Below, piece after piece: positions 25,064 through 33,208 of a DNA stretch of 62,461 nucleotides. The stretch is from Lachnospiraceae bacterium UBA7205. Its GTDB lineage: Bacteria > Bacillota > Clostridia > Lachnospirales > Lachnospiraceae. Position 1 is the stretch's first letter, and every line of letters starts with the position of its first letter. A model generated the notes under the pieces. It did not search any database, was not told where the DNA came from, and saw only the letters and a program-made list of their open reading frames with translations. The stretch is taken from the NCBI GenBank assembly GCA_002490665.1, contig DKUL01000053.1, positions 76,238 to 138,698 on the forward strand. The letters are read 5' to 3'. The position numbers and the translations under genes were made by a program.

Positions 25064-27418
25064 TTATTTTGCTGGCTGGCATAGGCATCTGACTGCTTCC
25101 GCAAACGCTTCCTCCGAGAGTTCTCCCGGCGCGTAAGCCGCCTGGTTCAGCGTGCCGACCAGGGATTGCAGTGTGGCATCCTCCATCCGCAGGACGCCGT
25201 TTTGGACAAGCAGGGCAGCCTGCTCCTCAAAGTTTTTCGCGGCAGAAAGCTGCCTTGAGAAGTGTCTGCGGACGATCCGGCGATACCGCATCAGCAGCTT
25301 TTCACTGCGGTCTGCGCGGCTGTAGCGGTAGTGCCAGATACATTTGATTACAAGAAGGCGCACTGGCAGAACCATGAGCAGCAGTACCAGACAGACCGCA
25401 AACCCAAAGGTGGAGGTCTGTATTGCGCCGGCGAGGGCAGCTTCCCCGTCTGTCTCCGATTCGGCGCCACCCTGTGCGTCATCGTTCTGGAACAGTCTTA
25501 GAAACATGTCCCAGATGCTGCCCCGGTTTTCATCCTCCTCTGTCTGGTAGGGTGTCAGCTCCACAGGCCGCCAGCCGAAATTCTCATCATACACCTCCAC
25601 CCACGCATGGGCGTTTCCGTCCGACACATCATAGGAGATGACGGATGCCTGCTGCGGCAGGATTTCTGAAGCCGTGTTCGAGGAACGGATGCTTGTCCGG
25701 TCATAGTATTGCGCGGCATCCAGGTCTGTCAGCGTGCCGTCCTGTGCAACCTCCATGGCATCGACCGCGTAGCCCTCCACGTAGCGCGCAGGAATCCCCA
25801 TATACCGCAGAATCAGCACGGCGGCGCTCGCATAGTGGGCACAGTAGCCCTTTTTCTTTTCCGTCAGGAAATAATTTACAAAATCCTTGCGTCTCGGTGT
25901 GACGCCGGGGCTTAACGTGTATGGAAAATTCTGCTGGAAATAGTCGCGCAGCTGGCTGATGATTTCCTGCGTGGAGCCACAAAGCCCTGTTTCCCTGCAA
26001 AAGTCCGCGATGACGGTTCGGTTTTCCGCTGGAATGTCCAGCCAGATTCCGTTGTCAGGGGGCGCCGGCTTTTTGACGAGCTGTTCCGTAAGCAGCGGAT
26101 AAAAGGTATACTCGAGCGCCATCCCGTGACGCAGGATTTTGTCTGTGTCTGTGGAGTAATAGGGAAGATACACGCCAGCCGGCGCGGCAACATTTTGAAT
26201 CTTCATCACGCCGCGCGCATGGTCGGGAACGGTGGCAGCATAGCCTTCCATCAGTAGCGTGGCAGTCTCCTCGTTCCACGCGTCCGCGCGCAGCGTGTCG
26301 TCCAGGATGCTCCAGTTGTTGGCGTAAGGGCGGTACTGGGCGCCCACAAACGTTTTCAGGTACATCCTGTCATACGTGTAGGGGACAAATTCCAGTGTCA
26401 GATCCGTCTCGTAATCCAGCCGCACGGAGTTGACGCCGCCGAGCCGTCCGTTGACGAGTCCGCCTGTCGTCGGGTAAAAATTAATCAGACCCATCACGCC
26501 GAGCAGGTAAAAATTCTCCATGGTGTCCATCGTGTGGAGCTTAAAGGCGCTCCTGCTGTGTGCGGTGACATACGCATTTTTGGGCAGCACAAGCTCCACG
26601 ATGCCGCAGATGACACAGCAGAGCAGGAGGATGCCGAGCAGTGCGCCCGCGGCCGCCCTGCCGCAGAAGCTGTCCGAGAAGCGGTGTTTTTTTGCTGCCT
26701 TATACACGGACTTGCGGTAGGGCTTTGTGTTGACATTCTGCATCTGGTAGCGGTTCTGGCGGAAAACATAGACGGTAAGGATGCCTGCCGTGTACAGGAT
26801 GGCATATCCCGCCGAGGGCTCGTGTTCCAGATAAACCGGCACGAGCAGGAAAAAGGAGGAGGGGAGGAGGATGGGCAGGCAGTGCATCCTGTGGGATATC
26901 AGCCCGTTTGCAATGCTGCATCCAATCAGTGCGAAGTAGCACATGGCGACGGAGATGGCAAGGGAGTGGTTTTCCACCTGTTCGGCATAGCTGATTTGCG
27001 CGCTCGTCTCAAAAAAGGACGTCGCGGCGGCGGAGATGTCGTTCAGGATGCCGTAAAAGCCGCTGCTGATATAGGTCTGAAGCCCCTGTCCGGCATACAG
27101 CACAAGCCCGAAGAGGAGGATGTAGCCCGCATTTTCCCACCGCGGGGAAAGGTACAGGGATGCACAGTACAGGGAGACCAGCAGCGCGGCAATAAAAAAT
27201 CCTCCCTTTTCGTAGGCAATGTCAAAGGCGGACAGCATCCCGCCAAGACTTCCGGTGATGATTGCAAACAGGAAAAAGGCGCGCACGAAAAAATCCGTCC
27301 ACCGGGTTTCCCGCTTTCCGAAAAAGCCGCCGGATAAGTAGATACCCTCGGACAAGGCAATGCTTTCCTGTGAAAATGTTTTTTCCCTTCCTGACCGTTT
27401 ACGCATCTTATCAATCAT
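25064..27418 (-). CDS. Membrane transglutaminase-like protein
   Basis: This 784-residue protein has about eight hydrophobic segments in the first 270 residues, an extracytoplasmic region, a transglutaminase core (about 490-640), another membrane segment near 680-700 and a cytoplasmic tail. The core shows KKGYCAHYASA with the catalytic Cys and NAHAWVEVYDENFGW with the catalytic His. The third catalytic position reads PVELTP, with Glu where many relatives have Asp. It is the last gene of the MoxR-DUF58-transglutaminase operon and overlaps the DUF58 gene by eight bases. The role is not established; cell-surface or stress functions are proposed for such operons. Confidence 0.88.
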   Translation of the reverse strand: MIDKMRKRSGREKTFSQESIALSEGIYLSGGFFGKRETRWTDFFVRAFFLFAIITGSLGGMLSAFDIAYEKGGFFIAALLVSLYCASLYLSPRWENAGYILLFGLVLYAGQGLQTYISSGFYGILNDISAAATSFFETSAQISYAEQVENHSLAISVAMCYFALIGCSIANGLISHRMHCLPILLPSSFFLLVPVYLEHEPSAGYAILYTAGILTVYVFRQNRYQMQNVNTKPYRKSVYKAAKKHRFSDSFCGRAAAGALLGILLLCCVICGIVELVLPKNAYVTAHSRSAFKLHTMDTMENFYLLGVMGLINFYPTTGGLVNGRLGGVNSVRLDYETDLTLEFVPYTYDRMYLKTFVGAQYRPYANNWSILDDTLRADAWNEETATLLMEGYAATVPDHARGVMKIQNVAAPAGVYLPYYSTDTDKILRHGMALEYTFYPLLTEQLVKKPAPPDNGIWLDIPAENRTVIADFCRETGLCGSTQEIISQLRDYFQQNFPYTLSPGVTPRRKDFVNYFLTEKKKGYCAHYASAAVLILRYMGIPARYVEGYAVDAMEVAQDGTLTDLDAAQYYDRTSIRSSNTASEILPQQASVISYDVSDGNAHAWVEVYDENFGWRPVELTPYQTEEDENRGSIWDMFLRLFQNDDAQGGAESETDGEAALAGAIQTSTFGFAVCLVLLLMVLPVRLLVIKCIWHYRYSRADRSEKLLMRYRRIVRRHFSRQLSAAKNFEEQAALLVQNGVLRMEDATLQSLVGTLNQAAYAPGELSEEAFAEAVRCLCQPAK

Positions 27419-28505
27419 TTACACAAACCTCCAATTGCACGGCATCTTCCTTTTGCGCCAGGCACAGATAGCTGTCGAGCTGCGGATAACAGTTTCGCAT
27501 ATACTGCTGTATCATCTGGCTGCTGTGTGCCTGCAGGTCCGTGCGGAAAATCGCGCAGAATGCCGTGTCAAGCTCTGCCGCGCTGGCGCAGGAGTGGCTG
27601 GCGAAGGAAAAGGAATGGTTGTCCCAGACCAGCAGCCTTAGAAAGGTCTGTCCTGTAATCAGGCCGTGGATTTTGCGGTAGCCTTCCGCCAGAAGCTTTT
27701 CTGCCGCGGTTTTTTCCGGGGGAAGCGCAATCAGCACAACCCGCTCGCTGCCTGCAAGTGCGGTGCGTTCCTTCACCATCAGCTCCGGCTGCCGTGCCGA
27801 GAGCTTCCAGTGGATGTCCCTTGGACGGTCGCCGGGCTGGTAGGTGCGGATGTCCGTGACCTCGCTGTAGTCGCTGCCCTTGTGCTGGCTCTCCGACAGC
27901 TCGGCGGTGCCGGAATACGCGTCGGGAAGCTCGGATGATGCGATATCATCCTGTCTGGGGAGCACATAAAGGCTGCATTCCATGTCGCAGGCTGTATGTA
28001 CCATAAAAATGCCCAGCAGGTCCGTGAGGATAAATTCCCGGCACGCAAAGACCACCCGCCCGAGTTCCGTGACCGTGACCGTCATGTGAAACTGCTTGTC
28101 TCCGCGCGGGGGAACCGGCAGCAGGAGCATATGGCGGTCGGAAGTGCCGTAAAATGCATTTCCGGCGGTAAATATCCAGGTTCCGCGCAGGGTGCAGAGC
28201 AGGCTTTTGTTCCGGATTGAAAAAATGACACAGATGTCATCTTTCTGCCGGACTGCAAATTCATTATTTTGGATGGAAACGGTATCCTTTTCCATAAAAA
28301 TGGTTCCGGTGACAAAGTCCGCAAGCTTCCAGACCACCAGAAAGGAGAGCGGCACGAGCACCGTGAGTATCACACCAATGACAATAAACAGGTATCCGCG
28401 CAGGGCGAGAAAGAGCAGGATGTTTCCAAGGTAAACGAAAAGAAATGCTGCCAGGTGCAGAAAGGACAGCCGGACTTTTTTTGGTGATGCTGCTTTGTTA
28501 TGCAT
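27411..28505 (-). CDS. DUF58-domain membrane protein
   Basis: This 364-residue protein has two membrane segments near residues 18-55 and a C-terminal DUF58 region containing the signature YQPGDRPRDIHWKLSARQPELMVKE (near residues 235-260; only its core is quoted by position). The fold is related to von Willebrand A domains. The start at 28505 has GGAGGATT just upstream; the frame extends 39 codons further without a ribosome site. It lies between the MoxR ATPase and the transglutaminase gene, the usual order of this module. Confidence 0.88.
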   Translation of the reverse strand: MHNKAASPKKVRLSFLHLAAFLFVYLGNILLFLALRGYLFIVIGVILTVLVPLSFLVVWKLADFVTGTIFMEKDTVSIQNNEFAVRQKDDICVIFSIRNKSLLCTLRGTWIFTAGNAFYGTSDRHMLLLPVPPRGDKQFHMTVTVTELGRVVFACREFILTDLLGIFMVHTACDMECSLYVLPRQDDIASSELPDAYSGTAELSESQHKGSDYSEVTDIRTYQPGDRPRDIHWKLSARQPELMVKERTALAGSERVVLIALPPEKTAAEKLLAEGYRKIHGLITGQTFLRLLVWDNHSFSFASHSCASAAELDTAFCAIFRTDLQAHSSQMIQQYMRNCYPQLDSYLCLAQKEDAVQLEVCVND

Positions 28506-28539
28506 GGTAATCCTCCAAAAGATAAGGGATGAGACATTT

Positions 28540-29481
28540 TCAGAGCTTGGGACACCGCACTGTCTCAGCCAGCCTGCTGACTGCCGCCGCCACAGTGACG
28601 CCCTCCGCGCGGGAGCGCGCACTCAGGCGGACGCGGTGGCAGAGCACATCGCAGAGGACACTCTGCACATCCTTTGCCGTCACAAAATCGCGTCCTGCAA
28701 GCATCGCCATTGCGCGCGACATGCGCAGCAGCGCGATTCCTCCGCGCGGGCTTGCACCTGATGCAAAAAGCGGATTGTCCCGCGTTTCCTCCACCAGGTT
28801 TACGATATACTCATAAATGGAATCCTCGACAAAAATGGCCTCCGTCTGTGTCTGGACTGTCTTTAGTTCTTCAAGGGAGAGCACAGCAGATATGTCAGAG
28901 AGCCGGTTCCAGACTTCGCCTTTTAGTAAGGCGACTGCATCTTCGTGTTTGGGGTAGCCCATGGACAGGCAGACCAGGAAGCGGTCAAGCTGCGATTCCG
29001 GCAGCAGCTGTGTGCCCGAGGAGCCAGCCGGGTTTTCCGTCGCAATGACGATAAAGGGATCCGGGAGCCTGCGCGTCTCACCCTCGATGCTCACCTGGCG
29101 TTCCTCCATGACCTCGAGGAGTGCGGACTGCGTCTTGGGGGAGGTTCTGTTAATCTCGTCGGCGAGAAGCAGGTTGCAGAATACCGCGCCCTTCTGAAAT
29201 TCGAAAGCGCCCTTCTGGCTGTGGTACATCGAGAATCCAAGAAGGTCGCTTGGCAGGACATCCGGCGTGAACTGCACCCGCCTGTAGTCGAGCGAGAGCA
29301 CCCGCGCAAACGTTGTCGCAAGTGTCGTCTTTCCGACCCCTGGAATATCCTCCATCAGAATATGTCCCCCGCCGATAATCGCGGCGAGCACCTTCTGCAC
29401 GATTTCTTCCTTTCCTTTGATAATGCTGTTCACGGCCTGCTGCACCGCCGCCAGCAGGGTGCCTGTATTCTTTTGCATCAT
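28540..29481 (-). CDS. MoxR-family AAA+ ATPase
   Basis: This 313-residue cytoplasmic ATPase shows Walker A (EDIPGVGKTT), Walker B (LLLADEINRTSP) and the sensor motif IATENP. MoxR proteins act as chaperone-like ATPases on partner proteins with von Willebrand-type domains; the DUF58 protein downstream is the expected partner. Start codons at 29481 and 29478 are both possible, with AGGAA upstream. It is the first gene of the three-gene operon. No clear promoter was found in the 230 bases upstream, which are filled with hairpins. Confidence 0.92.
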   Translation of the reverse strand: MMQKNTGTLLAAVQQAVNSIIKGKEEIVQKVLAAIIGGGHILMEDIPGVGKTTLATTFARVLSLDYRRVQFTPDVLPSDLLGFSMYHSQKGAFEFQKGAVFCNLLLADEINRTSPKTQSALLEVMEERQVSIEGETRRLPDPFIVIATENPAGSSGTQLLPESQLDRFLVCLSMGYPKHEDAVALLKGEVWNRLSDISAVLSLEELKTVQTQTEAIFVEDSIYEYIVNLVEETRDNPLFASGASPRGGIALLRMSRAMAMLAGRDFVTAKDVQSVLCDVLCHRVRLSARSRAEGVTVAAAVSRLAETVRCPKL

Positions 29482-29575
29482 ATTGATTCCTCATTTTCTA
29501 TTTTTAATATTTGTCAGAGCCTTTGCGGCTTGCTGCTTCTATCGCATTAGTATTTCCATATATTCCCAGTTCATA

Positions 29576-29728
29576 CAGCAAATCGGACTGGTTTGCTGCT
29601 GTTATACTGGCGGTCGAAAAGACTGACCGCTCAGTATAATTTGATGCGCACAACCGCATAAGGAAATATGCCGCTTTGCGGCTGCGGTTGGCGCGATACT
29701 CACGGCAGATTTCATCTGTCGTGAGTAT
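29576..29728. repeat. Array of four hairpins between lacI-type and moxR-type genes
   Basis: Four inverted repeats follow each other: CAGCAAA/TTTGCTG (29576-29598); the dispersed element (29602-29640); AACCGCA/TGCGGTT enclosing GCCGC-TTT-GCGGC (29652-29689); and a 15-base-pair stem with a TTC loop (29696-29728) that includes the stop codon of the LacI gene. The last one has a T-run on the plus strand (TTTGTTTTTT from 29731) but none on the minus strand, the direction of both neighbouring genes. Confidence 0.75.
29602..29640 (-). repeat. Dispersed 3'-flanking hairpin element, copy 2
   Basis: Read on the minus strand, this matches the element at 22353-22391 at all but a few positions, including the loop CTTTTCGA and the stem half GACCGCCAG. 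It lies 72 bases downstream of the LacI gene's stop in the direction of transcription, the same relative orientation as copy 1. Confidence 0.75.
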
Positions 29729-30755
29729 ATTTGTTTTTTGGCGCACTGCAATGCGGTATGATGATGGACGGTTTGATAAATGTCAGCTCATGCGGCGATT
29801 CCGGATGCTCGGAGCGGAACAGCATCTGGAGCGCTAGCCGTTTGCCGAGCAGTCCGGTCGGGACGTTTGCCGTGGTGATGCGGCCTGCGACATTCGCATA
29901 TTCGCCAGTGTTGTCAAATCCCGTGAGCACGACAGGATGCGCGCCGCGTGCCGGGTTGTTGTCGATGTAGGACTGTACGAAGTTCGCGACAAAATCACTG
30001 GCACAGACAAAGGCAGTCGGCCAGTGCTTGAGTTGATTTAAAAATGAATATAATTCCTTTTCATAGGAAAAAATATCAATGCGTCCTGTGAGACAATATT
30101 CCGAGCGGACGACAAGTCCCTGCTTTTCCATGCAGTCACAGTAACCGCGGTAGCGCTCAAGATTGGTCAGGGCGTAATTGATGTCGCCGAGGAAGCCAAT
30201 CTCGGTATGCCCGTTCTGTATCAGCGTGTTCGTGATTTCGAACTCCGTGCGGAATCCTTCGATTAAGAGCAAATCGCCGTTCAGCTCGCGGTCGGACAGG
30301 GAGGGGACTGTGTCGAGAAATACTTTGGGCACCGAAAGCTCATTAACCGTGCCAAGGATGTCCGGGTCGTAGACATTCAGCACGACAATACCGTCCACGC
30401 TGCCGTTTTGGAGAATGGCAGGCAGTTGAAAGGATTTCGTGTACACAGATGGGACATAGGTATAGAGCAGGTTTACCTTATAATAGGAAAGCTCCTGTGC
30501 CATGCGATGAATAATGTTTGTCCAGAACAGCGCTGAGTCTGGTCTGGAGACAATCAGTGAGACAGTGCGCTGTTCCTCAAGCGGCTGTTCCAGTATTTGA
30601 TAGGGAAGCTTGGCATATCCAAGCTCGCGCGCCTTCTCAAAAATCAGTTCCCGCAGGGAATCCGACACACCTGCCTGGTTGTTAAATGCCTTGCTGACGG
30701 TGACTCTGGATATATTGAGGGCATCTGCGATATCCTTCATCGTAACTTTTTCCAT
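29712..30755 (-). CDS. LacI-family transcriptional regulator of the N-glycan locus
   Basis: This 347-residue repressor-type protein has an N-terminal LacI helix-turn-helix with hinge (MKDIADALNISRVTVSKAFNN, residues 6 to about 26) and a periplasmic-binding-protein-like effector domain. It is divergent from the sugar importer genes across a 511-base intergenic region that holds its own promoter and a LacI-type operator at the importer promoter. The likely inducer is an imported mannose-containing oligosaccharide or its breakdown product; that is inference. Its stop codon lies in a 15-base-pair hairpin. Confidence 0.92.
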   Translation of the reverse strand: MEKVTMKDIADALNISRVTVSKAFNNQAGVSDSLRELIFEKARELGYAKLPYQILEQPLEEQRTVSLIVSRPDSALFWTNIIHRMAQELSYYKVNLLYTYVPSVYTKSFQLPAILQNGSVDGIVVLNVYDPDILGTVNELSVPKVFLDTVPSLSDRELNGDLLLIEGFRTEFEITNTLIQNGHTEIGFLGDINYALTNLERYRGYCDCMEKQGLVVRSEYCLTGRIDIFSYEKELYSFLNQLKHWPTAFVCASDFVANFVQSYIDNNPARGAHPVVLTGFDNTGEYANVAGRITTANVPTGLLGKRLALQMLFRSEHPESPHELTFIKPSIIIPHCSAPKNKYTHDR

Positions 30756-30831
30756 AAAATAGAATCTCTCTTTCCATCAATTGACGCAGACAACCGCCTG
30801 CGTAGCAGATTAGTACGTTTATTTGGTTCTT

Positions 30832-30860
30832 ATTATAGCACAGGCAAATGCAAAAGACAA
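30832..30860 (-). promoter_or_regulatory. Promoter of the LacI-family regulator gene
   Basis: On the minus strand TTGTCT (complement of 30855-30860) and a perfect TATAAT (complement of 30832-30837) are 17 bases apart. Transcription would start near 30825, about 70 bases before the start codon. Confidence 0.7.
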
Positions 30861-31201
30861 TAAATTAGTTTACAAATGTTAATTATAATAAATGAACTAT
30901 TTTTTTGCCGGTTTGAATATAATGTAAATATATTTTGACAGTTCAAACAGGATTAAAACGCATATAATATCACTACGTATATGTAAAATTATACAGTGGT
31001 GCAGCCGGAGACAGAAAGAAATAGATACGTCATTGCTAAAAAGTGGGGAATTCCTGTAGATTTAACTTTTATAACGAAAAATGTTAATAAATGTAATGAC
31101 GGAATATGCATAATAAAATAACAAAACAAAAGGAAAATAGGGCAATAATGCTAAAATGTACATAATTTTGTTAGATATAATAATGAAATTGCTAAAATGT
31201 G

Positions 31202-31237
31202 TTGACATAGTAATTTATAAATGTTAATATAACGTTA
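31202..31237 (+). promoter_or_regulatory. Importer promoter with overlapping LacI-type operator
   Basis: A perfect TTGACA at 31202-31207 and TAATAT at 31225-31230 are 17 bases apart. The palindrome TAACGTTA at 31230-31237, with the central CG typical of LacI-family operators, starts on the last base of the -10 box and covers the expected transcription start near 31237. A bound repressor would block RNA polymerase. The divergent LacI-family gene is the natural candidate. Confidence 0.65.
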
Positions 31238-31266
31238 ACAAAAATAAATAAAAGGAGGTAAAGCAA

Positions 31267-32250
31267 ATGGGTATTCACAAATCGACTGACGGAGGGAGGA
31301 TTCGCCACGGCAAACCCTGGTGGAAACGATGGTCACGCGATGACACGGAGCTGTTTGTGCTGTCGCTGCCGACCCTGCTGTGGTTCTTGATTTTCACGTA
31401 TCTGCCGATGTTCGGCATCATCATCGCGTTTAAGAATTACAGGCTCCAGCCGGGCGGACATGGTTTTATCTACAACCTGCTGCACAGTGAATGGGCGGGA
31501 TTTGGAAATTTCAAATATTTCTTTACATCCAATTCATTTACCATGCTTTTGCGCAATACCATTCTCTACAACATCGCGTTCATCATCATCAGTGCGAGCG
31601 TTGCGGTAGGAGGGGCGCTGATGCTCAGCAGTATGCGCAACAAGAGAGGGTCGAAGGTATACCAGACCATGATGTTCCTTCCCTACTTTATGTCATGGGT
31701 TGTGGTCAGCTATTTTGTCTATGCGCTGCTGACACCCGAGCGCGGTTACATCAACGGCATCATTACCGCACTGGGCGGCGAGCGCATCATGTGGTACCAG
31801 GAGAACAAGTACTGGCCGTTCATTATCGTGTTCCTGAATACATGGAAGGGCATGGGCTATGGAATGGTCATCTACCTGGCGAGCATCACCGGAATTGATC
31901 CGTCACTCTACGAGGCGGCAGTCATGGATGGCGCGACCAAGGCACAGCAGGCAAGGCATATCACGCTTCCGGCGATTAAGCCCGTCTTTGTCATGATGCT
32001 CATTCTGGACTGCGGCAAAATCTTTAACTCGGATTTCGGTCTGTTTTTCCAGGTCACGGGACAGCTGCCCGCATCACTGTACACGACGGCATCGACATTC
32101 GATACGTACATCTACATGGCAATCCAGTCCACGGCACCGATCGGGCAGACGGCAGCGGCATCATTCTTCCAGGCAATCTGCAGCTGCGGTACGATTCTGC
32201 TGGCAAACTGGGTAGTGAGCAAGATTGACAATGAGAACAGGATTATATAG
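31267..32250 (+). CDS. Oligosaccharide ABC transporter permease, LplB type
   Basis: This 327-residue membrane protein belongs to the LplB-like branch of sugar permeases, with a longer N-terminus (WWKRWSRDDTELFVLSLPTLLWFLIF) and the EAA loop YEAAVMDGATKAQQARHI at about residues 215-232. It pairs with the next gene to form the transport channel. It is the first gene after the LacI-controlled promoter, with a near-perfect AAGGAGG. LplB-type systems in gut Clostridia import complex oligosaccharides, which fits the glycosidases downstream. Confidence 0.92.
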   Translation: MGIHKSTDGGRIRHGKPWWKRWSRDDTELFVLSLPTLLWFLIFTYLPMFGIIIAFKNYRLQPGGHGFIYNLLHSEWAGFGNFKYFFTSNSFTMLLRNTILYNIAFIIISASVAVGGALMLSSMRNKRGSKVYQTMMFLPYFMSWVVVSYFVYALLTPERGYINGIITALGGERIMWYQENKYWPFIIVFLNTWKGMGYGMVIYLASITGIDPSLYEAAVMDGATKAQQARHITLPAIKPVFVMMLILDCGKIFNSDFGLFFQVTGQLPASLYTTASTFDTYIYMAIQSTAPIGQTAAASFFQAICSCGTILLANWVVSKIDNENRII

Positions 32251-32265
32251 AAGGAGGTGTGTCAC

Positions 32266-33183
32266 GTGGCAAAACAGGATAAAAGCGGACAGTCCCTGAA
32301 CCAGATTAAGACATCGACCAACATTGTGTTCAACATCGTGTTTCTGATACTGGCAATTATGTGTGTGATTCCGCTGTTGTTTGTTTTTTCGATATCCATT
32401 ACGGACGAGGAGGCAATCCGCCAGAATGGATATCAGCTGATTCCGCAGGCGCTGTCAGGTGCAGCATATGAATTTCTGTGGAATGAGCGCCTGACAATCC
32501 TGCGCGCGGCATTTATGTCCGTGCTGGTGACAGTTGTCGGCACAGTTATTTCCATCGCGCTCAACACATCGATGGGATATGTGGTTTCGAGGAGGAACTT
32601 CAAATTAAAGAAACTTTATACATGGCTGATTTTTATTCCGATGGTATTCAACGGCGGAATGCTGGCAAGCTATGTGGTCGTAAGCAATATTCTGGGCTTA
32701 AACAACAGCATCTGGGCGCTGATTCTGCCCCTTGCGTGCTCGGCGTTCAGCGTGACCATCTGCCGTACATTCTTCCGGACAACGGTTCCGGATTCCATCA
32801 TTGAGTCGGCAAAGATTGACGGTGCGGGTCAGTTCCGCATCTGGTCACAGATTGTACTTCCGATTTCCAAGCCCGTCATGGCGACCATTGGTATGTTTGC
32901 GGCATTTGGCTACTGGAATGACTGGTTTCAGGCATCCCTGTACATTCAGGACACCAAGCTTCAGACCTTGCAGTCCCTGTTAAACCAGATGCAGAAAAAC
33001 ATCGAGTATATCGCAAACAATCCCTATGGGGGACTTTCCATGCAGGAATACAAGCTGTCGATGCCGACAGAGAGTGTCCGCATGGCAATTGCAATCGTCA
33101 TTATTGTACCAATTGCATGTACTTATCCGTTCTTCCAGAAGTACTTTATCTCTGGACTGACAATCGGTTCTGTTAAGGAATAA
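32266..33183 (+). CDS. Oligosaccharide ABC transporter permease, LplC/YtcP type
   Basis: This 305-residue protein is the second channel subunit, with six hydrophobic segments and the EAA-loop sequence IESAKIDGAGQFRIWSQI near residues 185-202. Its C-terminus (PFFQKYFISGLTIGSVKE) is characteristic of this branch. GTG at 32266 is preferred because AAGGAGG at 32251-32257 is eight bases away; GTG at 32257 lies inside that site. It lies 15 bases after the first permease. Confidence 0.92.
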   Translation: MAKQDKSGQSLNQIKTSTNIVFNIVFLILAIMCVIPLLFVFSISITDEEAIRQNGYQLIPQALSGAAYEFLWNERLTILRAAFMSVLVTVVGTVISIALNTSMGYVVSRRNFKLKKLYTWLIFIPMVFNGGMLASYVVVSNILGLNNSIWALILPLACSAFSVTICRTFFRTTVPDSIIESAKIDGAGQFRIWSQIVLPISKPVMATIGMFAAFGYWNDWFQASLYIQDTKLQTLQSLLNQMQKNIEYIANNPYGGLSMQEYKLSMPTESVRMAIAIVIIVPIACTYPFFQKYFISGLTIGSVKE

Positions 33184-33208
33184 ACATGAAAAAATAGGAG
33201 GATTTATT

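Larger units (their letters stand above)
29504..29746 (-). other. Cryptic 80-codon frame with a protein-like C-terminal end
   Basis: The frame overlaps the end of the LacI gene and spans the hairpin array. Its last 26 codons read like real protein (DLLYELGIYGNTNAIEAAS and onwards), while the first part is the LacI gene in another frame. The hairpin at 29602-29640 encodes YTERSVFSTASI in this frame, and the hairpin copy at 22353 encodes a near-identical YTERSGFSTASI. There is no good ribosome site. It could be a remnant or conserved DNA element rather than a gene. Confidence 0.25.
30756..31266. other. Divergent regulatory region of the N-glycan locus
   Basis: These 511 AT-rich bases contain no gene. 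They hold the minus-strand promoter of the regulator gene (30832-30860), the plus-strand importer promoter (31202-31230) and its operator. The word AATGTTAAT occurs at about 30876, 31080 and 31221, which may mark further regulator contacts. Another TTGACA at 30935 precedes TATAAT at 30963, but the 22-base spacing is too long for a good promoter. The 5' leader could be long if that upstream site is used; no riboswitch was recognised. Confidence 0.6.

Noticed and set aside
26534..27337. 267-codon plus-strand frame opposite the transglutaminase gene
   Set aside because: Composition is that of an antisense shadow and the minus-strand gene has clear membrane and catalytic features.
30935..30968. 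Second promoter (TTGACA...TATAAT) in the N-glycan regulatory region
   Set aside because: The spacer is 22 bases, outside the working range, although both boxes are perfect; kept only as a note.
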